Source: Marsupella aquatica (Eukaryota; Marchantiophyta). Taken from it: a DNA stretch of 64,000 bases. The stretch covers positions 10,974,001 to 11,038,000 of the forward strand of contig OZ316893.1 in NCBI GenBank assembly GCA_973895155.1, written 5' to 3'. The stretch's first letter is position 1. The number at the start of each line of letters is the position of its first letter. Shown piece by piece: positions 34,125 through 45,800 of this stretch. Position numbers and translations under genes: made by a program. The notes beneath the pieces were generated by a model. The model did no database searches. It was given only the letters and a program-made list of their open reading frames with translations, and was not told where the DNA came from.

Positions 34125-36491
34125 ATGGACGACATTAGCAATGCAGGCCCTGTTTCACAAGGGGATGACAGCGGATACGTGGCCCACGACATCCTCGTGA
34201 AATTCTCGGTCTCCATGTCGCTCAAAGCGGTTCTCGAGCTGGGAATCCCGGACATTCTGTTCAAAGCGGAAGGAGGAAAGACCTTAACAGCAGAGGAGAT
34301 CCTCGCTCACCTGCCCGTCGTCAAGTCACGCCAACCGAACTCCGAGTTGACGAGAAGGCTTACATGCCTTCTCAAGCTCTTGGTGTGGGAAGAAGTCTTC
34401 ACGGAATCGTTCAATGACAACAAAGAACCTTCGTATGGCCTGACCAAAGTCTCCAATTGGTTTGTTAAAGAGAACGGGCTCAACATTTTACCTTTTGCAG
34501 GTGATTATTTTATCATTACTAATCTTCAGGTTATCGGTGGGGAACTTGATCTCAATAGTCTGGATGAGTTGGCTTTTGATACGATCTCTGGCCGGTCATC
34601 TGAAACTAAGAGTTGTCAGTACTTCCAAAGTTTGGAAACTACTTCATAGTGTGAACCAACAGTAATAGCAATTTACATCTGAGATGCCTGCAGATATGGT
34701 TTTTTGTGAAGAGGTCACGGGTGGTTTCGGTCGCATAAGGAATTCCATTCTAGACGATGCATGCTGTCAACCCACTTGAAGAAAATCTTGGAATGCCTGT
34801 GTACGAGTATGCTGCTAAACATTCGGAGTTCGGCAGACTATTTCAAAATGCAATGGGCGCGTTCGCCAACATGCAGTACGGTTTCATCGAGTTTGTGCAG
34901 CACTCCGGTGTGCTTGAAGGTGTGGAGACTGTGGTGGACGTAGGAGGAGGGACGGGAAGGCATGTTGCTAACATTATCGCCAGGAACCCTCAGATGAAAG
35001 GAATCAACTTCGACCTCCCATCCGTCATTGCCCAAGCTCCTGAAGTAAAAGGTCAGTTACTGTTATTTACCATGGCTCCCAGTTGTAGCAAGATTTTGCT
35101 CACGCTCGTTCTTCACTCTCTGAAGGCTTTCTCGATCTTCGCCATCAATCGCAGCCACCTCACTCGCGTTATATTACGAGTACTGAACGGCCTGAAAGGA
35201 ATATCCAGAAGTCAACTGTCATCACTAATCGTATTTGACAGCCTTTAGTGGAGCATTTCTGGCATCTTACGTTTGCTTCCTCGCCCGGGTATGCAACTCC
35301 CCTTTTTTATAAGGCAAGTTTTTAATTCCTTATAATAGCCATATATCCAATTGACCATCTTAGATTTTATTTTAGTCTTCTAAAATCTTGTACCTCTCAA
35401 CTTAAGGAATCCAAAAATGTAACTTAAAAAGAAAACCAAACATGTTTTGATGTACTAAAAATTGATCAAAACCAAATTATATGGGTTTTTTTTAATACAG
35501 GGGTCTACAACCAAACTAGCCACCTTTTCAGGATTTTTATTAAAATTTTAAAAATATTTTAATAAAAATTCCAGCATGTGTAGGAATATTTTTTAATTTC
35601 ATATGGAAAAGGAAGAAAACCAACCCTTTTACATGACTTGAAAATTTTAAAAAGTGGAAAACCCAGGTTTTTTGAAATTTTATTATTTTGTATAGCCAAC
35701 TTGTTAGTCCATATAAAAATGTAGACCCCTGCCGATTATACAAGAGTTGCGTACCCGGGCTTCCTCGCAAACTTAACGCATTCTGAATCTCGACTTCACA
35801 AAGCGAGTCTTGTTTATACCTATCGAGTGTGTTGGAGAAATTCCCAACGAAAACCCAAGTTTCTCATTATCTACTAGAAAGTAATTTCCATTCTTCAAGG
35901 CATAATTAGGCAGATTCTTTGCTTGTGAGTCAAGAGTGTTTTTGCTTGTGAGTCCAGAGGTGGGTTTGTTTCTTGCCACGTTCAGGTATAACAAGCATAG
36001 CAGGCAACATATTCGAGTCTGTGCCATCTGGAGACGCAATGTTCGTTAAGGTAGGTACTACGCATGCCATCTTCCCCTCGGCCAATGGTGGCATACCAAC
36101 TTTTCACTGCAGGTGTAATTAAGTTGGGATACAATTTACTTCAGTCGGTGGGGTTCACAATGCTGATGAATTGTACGTCGGGATGTTGCAGAGTGTTCTA
36201 CACAACCATGATGACAAAGATGCCATTGTGATTCTGAAGAACTGTTTCAAAGCTCTCCCCAAACAAGGCAAGGCCATAATCGTCGAGTATGTGTTGGGTG
36301 ACAAGAACGATAGAAGCCCGAAAGCCAAAATGACGATGTGCTTTCAATTTCATATGCTGGTGTTCATGAAGGGAGCCCGGGAGAGAACTAAGCCCGAGTA
36401 CGAGAAGATCATCGCTGCAGCAGGATTCTCACGCTCTGAGTTTATTAGAAGTGCAAGATCCCAGGATTTGATCATAGCATTCAAGGAATGA
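34125..36491 (+). pseudogene. O-methyltransferase copy C, frameshifted
   Basis: Same four-exon plan as copies A and B: 34125-34500, 34694-35051, 35986-36050 and 36192-36491. Exon 2 is 358 bp instead of 354 because ATGC is duplicated (34757-34760/34761-34764), directly after the segment encoding RNSILDDA. The shift leads to a stop a few codons later, before the SAM-binding loop VVDVGGGTG, so only the N-terminal dimerisation part could be made. All splice sites remain good and the rest of the frame is undamaged, so the break is recent. Exon 4 has SVLH like copy B. The promoter keeps the G-box. Intron 2 contains a hAT-like MITE. A sequencing error would be the alternative explanation for the 4-bp insertion. 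Confidence 0.88.
35284..35759. mobile_element. hAT-like MITE, copy 2 (476 bp), in intron 2 of OMT copy C
   Basis: Ends CCCGGGTATGCAACTC and CCCGGGTACGCAACTC (inverted), 8-bp duplication CTTCCTCG (35276-35283 and 35760-35767). It is absent from the equivalent introns of copies A and B, where CTTCCTCGCAAACTTAACGC is uninterrupted, so the insertion postdates the duplication. Confidence 0.92.
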
Positions 36492-36718
36492 TATATACCG
36501 AGCAGATCCAAACTACCCAATTTCTGCAGAAGTCGGGATATTTTCCGTTATCGTAGGATCGTTGTGTTTTAAGGAATGCAAATGGAAATTTATTGCTCCT
36601 TTGGGTGGATGACATCATAGTTGGACCTCAAACTTCACCTTAAAGAGCCACAAAGAGCCACCAGCCATGACAAAAACCTGTTACACCAGATTTCACCACA
36701 TTTACTATTCTTTTTCCT

Positions 36719-36946
36719 AAAGTCTCACTGCAGAGGAGAGGAATATGAAAAAGGAAGAAGTAGTCTCACCGTAGAGGAGAATAACATGCACAAGAGAGAA
36801 GTATTGGACACTTCTCCTTTTACATTACCCCTAAAGTCTCACGGCAGAGGAGAGGAATATGGAAAAGGAAGAAGTAGTCTCACCGTAGAGGAGAATAACA
36901 TGCACAAGGGAGAAGTATTGGACACTCCTCCTTATACATTGCCAGT
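36719..36946. repeat. 114-bp tandem duplication downstream of OMT copy C
   Basis: Two nearly identical 114-bp units starting AAAGTCTCAC (36719 and 36833). Copy B's flank has only diverged single-unit sequence near 12050-12140. Confidence 0.85.
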
Positions 36947-37985
36947 GATGATTTAAGATAAATATCTCAAATTGAAAAATGGGATTCTCTGCATATGAGT
37001 TGAGAAATATGGAAGATCTCGTAGACTTTTAAGACACCTCTATCACTAGGAATAGAGCTGAAGGTTTGAGACACCCTATTGATGGCTTTGCTCTTTTTCA
37101 GTGTGGGGATCATGTCTCCCTACCTCTTCTTGCTTGTCATCACTTCTCGGTCAACTTGCCTATCTTCCTTATCATATATTGCATAGAGTTGTTTTTTTTC
37201 TGTTTTGCGAGTGTGGTAATAAATGTCAGCTTTTGTCAAGGAGAAGAAATATTTCTTATGATTGTAATTTCAGTAGATCAAATTCTGACCATCAGATTTT
37301 CCTGGATCTAAGGATGACCCTCCAATTGAGGCGATTGGGCCTGTTCTTGTCAAGGCCGGAGAAGATGCTAGGAATATATCTTATGTTATTTACTGGATTA
37401 ATTTATGACCATCAGATTTCCCTAGATCTAAGCATGACCCTCAGATTCATGCTAATGGGGTGGCTGGGTGTAAAAGTGGGTAATGGAATTATACTAAATG
37501 TATAGTGGTTTTTCCAGAAGTCGAAAAGACTTTTTAGAGGTAGAATCTGAAAGATATCTCGGGTGAAATTGATGTGGCTCTTTTTGCCTCTGACAACGAA
37601 CAATGTGCATTACAGTAAGAGATATTCTCAATTTTAGGGTGTAAATCCAAAATTTATTCTTGTCCTTTATAGAATATATGATCAAAACACTATAATAATG
37701 CATATTTTGTATTGAAGTTTGTTGGACTGCTTTTTGCAATGGGATATCTCGCCCCCAAAAGAAAAGCATGCTTAACGCATAAATTAAGCTAACAAGGCAG
37801 ACAAACAAGACATAGATGCCAGTCAGAATTGGGATGTCCGTAACAGAATATATGGGAGGAAGGGCAGAAGCCTTAGGCTCTCAAACATATTTAAGCAGTC
37901 CTTGGTAGTATTGGCAGTAATAATAGAGCAATAAACACTCTGGATATCAGCATCTCTGGTCATGTAGGCAATTATCCAGACACTA

Positions 37986-38740
37986 TTGTAAAACTTACAA
38001 CGGAAGCCATAGACATGTTAAAGCTGAGAGTCATAGCCTGGGCTACAGAGACAATGATGGTGTAGATCAATACTTTTGTAATTGAAATAGATGGATTATC
38101 CGTAGCACACTAGAAGCTCGTGAGTGAAGTGTACTATGTGTACTATGTGTACTATCTAGTTGTGATCACCCGTCAGAAAGGGATCCAAGTGATCGAATGT
38201 GAGAACACCGGTGAGAAGTAGGAGAAGGAAGAGTAGGGAGAATGTCAAGATTGAAGAAGTTTTGTCTTGAATAAGCGGGAACACTGAGTACATCCCTACA
38301 CGTAGTTTCGTAGATGGCAGAGGAGGCTAGAAGATGCAAGCAGCCTTTAACCGTCACAAGTATTGTCCTTTGAAAACTTAAGTATACATTTGGACGATCA
38401 GGTCCATGGGTCTTGCATTCCATAAAGCTTTGTCGCTATGTTTTATATTTCACTGGCAGTGAACATTTTTTTTGGCCAAAATAATGGGCTTCAGCTGGCT
38501 CTGTTAAATCTGCATGCGAACAGCGTGTTTTCTATAAATTGGCAATTCATACATATCGACTCTTCCAAGTTCTTGTGTACGTATCTTGTGCTTATTTTTG
38601 TTATCCAATCAGCTCATATAGTATAGCTCTCTTCTTAAAATAAATATCCAATATCTCTCTGGACTCTAGCTAGGCAATCGATCGTGCTTTGGGCACCCGG
38701 CACCCATCCTGCCTGCGGGGCAGCAAAATAATGGAAGAGA
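37986..38740. other. No gene recognised
   Basis: Intergenic sequence beyond the duplication arm; no domain, repeat or RNA gene seen. Confidence 0.5.
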
Positions 38741-39270
38741 AAACAACGAGTTTACACCGAACAAACGGTGCTGCAACGGGACTTCTAAACGACTTTGAAT
38801 AGAGCCTACGCTTAACGTGCGATCCATTGCGATCCAGTTGACATGTTGAACTTGAGGCAGCAAATGGAAGACAAAAGATATATTCTACACCGAACAAACG
38901 GTGCTGCAACGTGACTTCTAAAACGACTTTGAATGCGGTCCATTAACCTTTCAAAGCATTGCTCACCAGTTGAACGTGAGGCGAGGATTGGCAAACCCCG
39001 TATCGGCCCCTTCTGTTTTCCGAAAGCTTTTGGAAGGAGAACCTAAGGCAGCCATTTAACAAAGAGAGATACTACACCGAACAAACGGTGCTGCAACGGG
39101 ACTTCTAACGACTCCGAATAGAGCCGACTCTTAACGTGTGGTCCATTAATTCAAAGCATTGCTCACCAGTTCAACTTGAGGCGCGGATGGCGACCACGTA
39201 TCGGCCCCTTTTGTTTTCCGAAAACTTTTGGAAGGAGAATGTACGTAAGGCAGCCAATTAACAAGGTACG
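38741..39270. repeat. Three irregular repeats with a common core
   Basis: ACACCGAACAAACGGTGCTG followed by CAACG(G/T)GACTTCTAA recurs at 38754, 38887 and 39074, each followed by related text (ACTTGAGGC, CATTGCTCACCAGTT). Spacing is 133 and 187 bp. Non-coding. Confidence 0.7.
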
Positions 39271-42200
39271 ACTACTTATTCATGTCGAGTGAACCAAATG
39301 CTCCCACATCCCCGGACATCAGCAGTGTTGAGCACGCACGCTTACCATCGATATGTTGATGTACTCTGGATTGCTCACCGTGTGATGTCAGCAGCAGCTC
39401 CATCGATCATCGGTACCATCTTTATACTTGCGTAATGGCTGTTCTATAGCTCTCACTGAAATGCCACATATGTAGATTCAGTTTCCGCGAATGCAATGGC
39501 TCGCTCGTGAAGCAATTCGATTTCATTTATCTCTGTCTGGTGTTGATGCTTACGTATATTACATTACGGTGGTGACATATTGTTCAGCATCTCCTTTTGC
39601 TCAGGTGCACATTGGTCCTACTTTTCTAATGTAACTGTCAGTCGAGTTGTTGGAAATTGTAAAACTAACATTGCTACTAGCTCTAAGATCGCTTGTTATT
39701 GTCAATCATTTACAAAAAAAACCGCAATCTGGAAGCTGCGATACATAGTCAATTGCGAAGCACAACATGTTTAGGTGGCGGGGAGCGTCGAGCTTGCTGC
39801 TTGTGGGACTCTTAGTGACGAGCCTCGTTATGTAACTGCTGGATAGTAAAGTTTCGATTCTAGATCGACATGACAGTGTAGGCACGTGTATAAAACAAGT
39901 ACTTGCAACAGTGCCACATGGCAAATGAATAAAGCCAATTGGAGTCCTCGAAGCAGCTCGATAATATATAGGAGAGTAGCTTCGTTCATAAAAAGACTTG
40001 TCTATAATGGAGTCCTACCGAATCGCATGGTGTACAGATTTGCGACCACGAAGCTCTAACCGGCATGTGCAAGATACACGTTGCTTGCACGAAGGGAACA
40101 GATGAACAGAATGGACTCGTTCTCGGTGATCTTACAATTTTGTTTTAATTAAATGCAACGCGCCACTATATAGGGTAGTGGCCTCATTACGAAATTATCC
40201 TCGTAACTAAGAAGATGGTTGCAATGCCAACAAGTATCTTTTAAGACGATCTTCCGAGGATTGGACCCTTCCCATCGTGAAATTAACCAGACGGAGCTAG
40301 TGTACCCTGGCTATCTAGCCTGGTCAACTCACATGATTGTGTGTGACACACATATTTAATATGAATAGCCAGTATAGCTGGAGACAAAATCAGTGTCTAA
40401 TCCACTCACAGTAGATTTCTTAGCTCTGAAAGACGGTGTTCCCTTTGAAGTTGGACTGAGAATAAGTGGCCAGGCACAATTAAAAGCCAAGGGGCATACA
40501 ACAGATAACTATGATCAGATTCGTGCAGCATAACGCAGAGCTGGGGAAGGGAGTGCATACTCAGTCTGTAACATGAAGGATAGGCCAATCTTTTCAAAAA
40601 CCAAGTTCTTGCAGAAGTTGAAGAGCCGAAGACATCGAGGAATTTGAAGACAGTACTCCTTGTCTTTGCTGAGTATTTAATTATGTTTGCGTTCTTCTCT
40701 TCTGGTTCCACTGAGAAAGTTATTTCTGATCGATCCTTTTTTCTGTGATTCCTTCATGCAAGAGCAACTAAAGCTCCCAAAGTCAGATAATATATTCTGC
40801 GAATGTGGGCTCCGGATTATGATCACTCGTGAAGCAAAATAGAGGGTGCTACTGCTACTGCAGCAAAACTAGTGGCTGCTTTAATTTGATTTATCGAAGG
40901 TCGAAGGTGCTGCTGCTGATGCAGTGAGTGAAACAAAAGTCGACTCATTTGTAGACGGGGAAACCTACCACGCTGTATAAACTTGGTCGAAATGATTGAA
41001 ATATAATCCAGCAAAAAATTACTTCATGGCAGCAGCCTAAACCCCCCAAAATGAAAAATAGAGCACATAATGGCCCTCAATCAGTGTGTGGATTTCATAA
41101 CGGAAACACTGTCAGTCTAATATTCCATTACTCAATCATTATTGACGACACACAAGAACACCCCTTGATGATTCCTTATGTTTACTTTTCAAAATACATT
41201 GCAATAGCATATATCTCTTGGTTAAATAAGGCTCCGACTGCCACATCTGACCAATGTTGTTGACTCTCATAATACAAGATGAAACCTGCCGTACGTGTCC
41301 ACATGATGCTATTAGTCACATGTCTTACAATTTTCTCCTCTTGTTCACGAATAAATCCGGAATGACTAGTAATCAACTGTCTATATAATTAAAGAGGGCA
41401 GACTGTACACATGGATCATTCTGGCTAGTATCCTAATCATTGTAGGGATACAGCAGGCTCACCTTGAAAAGGTCAGACATAGTTTCCCTGTTCCAAATTG
41501 TCACATGGAATTGAACCTTTCAGCCCGATAACTTGAAATACACTGGATGAGGTTGGGTGCATATCTATGGTACTACAGTAGTTTGTTAGGAACCAAGTGC
41601 AGTCTCTTTGAAGGATTGCTTAAATCTTGGTTGTACGGTGGGATTGGGCCAAATTGTGTTGTCCTTCCACTTGGGATCAGCTGGGGTTGGATGGCTATCA
41701 TCATAGAATCTGCAAAACAAGCCACAATGTTTTTTTTGTTTAACACCAGATTAGCGTCGTGGTGACCCTCTGATTTCTGCCTATCCTCCAAACTTGACAT
41801 AAAAGATTCACAGCACCTCTGTATTACCAGCCAAAATGAAAATAGAACATTAATTTTCTCTAGCGACAGAATTATGTGATATTTAAATAGTTTATGTTTG
41901 TACCATTTGAAGGGGAATGCTGAACCAACCCAGACTTGCACCCTACATTACTAAAATCACCGTGTCCTGCTAAAATTGCTAAACTCAGGTATGTCATCCA
42001 ACCAAAGATACCAGTGAACATGTATTGGGACAAAATAGTAACTTATTGAGGTGTATCCAACATTCCCATAGTTGAAAGCACAACAATAAGTGTTATTCTT
42101 TCCTTGCAGCAAACTTAGCTTAATGAGGAAAGGAACCTATCTTTTAACTAAACTAAACAAATCTTCAACCTCTAAATGAGAACTCTAATGGTGAAACCGT

Positions 42201-42849
42201 CATTCCTCCTCGCTTTAAATTTAACAACACTCGAAGTACCTATATTTTTGGCTTCTTCCTACCAGGGACTCCATCGGTCATATGTGCAGAAGAAGCCTTT
42301 CACCAGTTGACTGGAGTCTTATTTGCAGAAATTCATTCAAGCAAAATCTAACAATCACTAGAGTAGGACAGAGGAAACGTTCATTCAAATAGTTGGAGTT
42401 CAGAAATGGTACGTGTTCATGGATGGTCCTTTCTTGGTTCTTCAAATCGACAGACAACCAACGTACACACACGGACACACACGGACATTGCGTTATCAAT
42501 GTCATCAACACGGAATGTAAAGCTAATTGTAGTCAATTGGGGACGCACGTTGTCCAGCATAGACAAAATGGCTAAAAACTACTTGACCAGACATGTCAAT
42601 TGCCCATGAACACATTATCTTTGATAACAACAAAGTGGCTACCCCGTGGTAAATGTAAGGGCTTAAGGCCCAGACCAAGTCCAGGTCGTACTCCAAACTA
42701 CTTTCTCATTGCCATACAATAATGAACATCACACATAAGTCTAGCAAACGTTTGAAGGCTTGATACAATTGAGAACCGACCGACTTTTAACAATTTTCCA
42801 TTCAGATCTCTTTGAAACGAACTATTAAATTTTGATGTGCTGAATTCAG
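39271..42849. other. No gene recognised
   Basis: Several short open frames on both strands lack domain signals, codon continuity or splice context. Part of this stretch may be the 3' flank of the minus-strand gene that ends at 42850. Confidence 0.45.
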
Positions 42850-45800
42850 TTATAGTGATGATAAGGTGCAATAAACAGTGATGGAAAGTTTTTGCTGTAG
42901 TAAGAGGGTATACGTGAGGTCGATGCCAGGATCTCTGTCCTGGAACTTGAATTGAACGACACAACCACCATCAATGTCCGCAGATTCCTGTTGAACCTTA
43001 GATCGCCTCCCAGCGCATAACGAGAAGGGCTTAGGTATCGTGTATTGCCTCTTCGGCAGGGAGTAGACCTGCAAAAGAAAAATATCTTCAGCTCGACCCT
43101 CTGAAGCCCAAGTTGTAATCTCTGCTGATTCGTGCAGTCTCATTCCTAGTATCAACGCAACATTGTGATGTCTCTATCTAAAGTCGGTATTGAAAGTACT
43201 CATGCATTCGTCTCTCACCCGATAGCGAACGTTACATGCATCGTTACACCGTATAACAAAGATTGGCCTCTCAGTCAGACCAGGCTACGTCCACAGATCA
43301 AGAGGGAATCGATTGGACATACATGTTGGAAGAATATCTTGCGTTCCCATTCTTCTTGGTCCCTCTTCATCTGCTTCGCCAGATCTTGTAGTTCTAAATG
43401 CCTCCCCAGACCTTTCACCACTACTGGTTCTTTGTCTTTTGGAGGCAGCCTGTTAACCACAGGCTTGAATGTACACTCTTTGAATTCCTGGAGCTCTCTG
43501 ATGACCTTCATCTCTTCAAGTACCCGAGCTTTCTCCTGAAAAGGTTTCCGACCATAGATCAAAGATATTTGTAGGGACTCCATGGCTTTGAAGAGCACCT
43601 CAGTCAATATGTTAGAGCCAAAATCCTATTTGCTGACATCCACTATCAGAAATTTTGGGAATTAAGTACTCTCTAATACTCTGTACAACATGAATGGCCA
43701 TCGAAGATGTTTCAGAAAGTGCCATTTACGATGACCACTGGCCGGGCAAAGGAGAATTCGAATGGTTCAGAACGAGCTAAGGAACTGAATCTTCATATTT
43801 ACTACTTGGATTGGGCTAAGATTGAGACACCTGGAACATTCTGATATCAATCTATCAATCTCAAATCACATTTTATTTTCTGACATCGTTGACATGACAA
43901 AGGCAGGAGAAGAAAGTGAAGATTTGTACCAGACGGAACTGCCGACGACGGTGTAAGATGTTTTCCATTCTCTCATCACACGCTCTGGGCGGGCTGCGAG
44001 CCACCAGCTGGGAAATCCACGAACAGAACCACAAAATTCAGGTTAGTATACTAGCAGCCTCACACCGTCTTAGTAGGAGATGACTTTTGAACTTACAGTA
44101 ACTACACCCATCGACATCAGGTCTTGATCTAACTCAAAAGTGATGAAAATCTAGAAGGACTTCCACTCAAGTTTTTCCCGATCCGTGTAATTTTACTCTG
44201 ACAGATTGACGGTGCATGTTTGCTGTCCTATTGCTGAAGATTCTATATGGGAGGAAAGAAAGCTTGTGCTTTCAGCAGATACAAACCATGAGTTGTCCAA
44301 AGGTGAGAAGTGCTCTAATTCCGGCTATGGATCATTTCTATATTTGGACACAACATTGAATCACCATGGCCACTGTCAGTTCAGGTGTCGTATATCCCGA
44401 GCCTGTAGTAGGATTCTTCTAATGCCCTTAGTTACTACCCTTTCTGATGTAATCCCTTGCAAGGGATGTTCGTCGATCATCAGCCTTTACTTCTGACAAG
44501 AGATCGGTGAGAAGTCTTATAGCTACTTCAAATCTTTCATTTTATCTCGGGTATTCTATGACTGAGCAGACGAAACGATGGATTTTTCAAGAATCTCAAG
44601 TCTAAAAAGAGCTGCATGTTGGCAATTTGGTAGCGATTCGCAGGTGTAGTAAGTATTGTGGTCCACATTTGAATTGTTTTGGTTAATATTGTTGGTCTCA
44701 TTCTTTCGTTCCTTCTTTAACTACTATGTCTTTGTTCTATTCTTCGTTCATATTCAATTGGAAAGTAGGTTACCTGACCTAAGTGCGAGAATTGGCTACC
44801 ATGTGGACAGGGTGCTGATAAAGGATGTAGGGAAGCGTTATTAAATTAACAAATCACCTTGATTTCTTCATTGTTTCTTTCAGTGCTCCTTGGTCTGGCA
44901 ATCTGGAGTTCAAAGGCAGTAATTCTGATTTGGAATCATTCTGGTTTAGAAGCAAATTTCCTTCATCCTATCTGTAATTTCATTTCGGACCTGGTATGCC
45001 TCCGATCCTGAATCTCTTATTGGATAATCCTTTTTTTTCTGGTTTATGTGCAGATGCGTCAGCTCTTCGTTGTAAATATTTGAAAATGTGCAGTGTTTGA
45101 AGTTTTGTAAGTGATTATGGCAAAGGGTGGCCATGGGAATGTGGAGTGGATGGCTTGTTTAAAGTCATGGTTAAAGTCATGGATATCAAATAATCCAGGA
45201 CTATGGATTGCTTGTACAAATATTCGACACCAAAAAGAGCGGCTGGCTACAGCACTTGTTGCTGAAATGGCAGAATACACAATTAGTCAGTGAGAGTCTG
45301 ACCGCAGATTGTGTTGTGCCCCACTTCATACACCGTCAAGTCATTCATTTATTTTATCTTTTATGCTGCAATTTCCTGCGTTCTCTGCAACGTGCTCATA
45401 TGACCTTTAAATAACAAGATTGTGTATAAGTAGGAACTTCATTAGAATTCCAAAAACTTGTAATCTAGTGGACAAGAGACGTCACTGGATGCAGAGTTTT
45501 GACAAAACCACCTTCGGGTGAAATGGATGTTCCTTCGCAAAGCTCTGCTCCATCGAAGTTCTCATCTGCTCCTTCAAATTCTTCCCTTTCTCGTTCTGCA
45601 TCCAGCATAAAGAAGAGATTAGAAACGCAAGCCCGTGTCTTGTGAGTTTTATTGGGCGTCGTCACTTTGGATGACATTAAGGAAACGTGATTTAAGGTCA
45701 GTCATTTGGCGTCATGCACATCTCCTGCAGGTTGCTTCAGGAAGGGGCCACATGTTCCCATGTAGTTTCAGGCGATTCTTGAAGCTTAAATAAGCAGGTG

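Larger units (their letters stand above)
32100..37985 (+). repeat. Right arm of the large inverted duplication (contains OMT copy C)
   Basis: Inverted counterpart of 11095-15930. It is longer because of the 476-bp MITE in OMT intron 2, the 114-bp tandem duplication at 36719-36946 and expanded low-complexity sequence at 32.5-33.2 kb. Homology fades at about 37985 and matches the left arm end near 11095. Confidence 0.78.
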
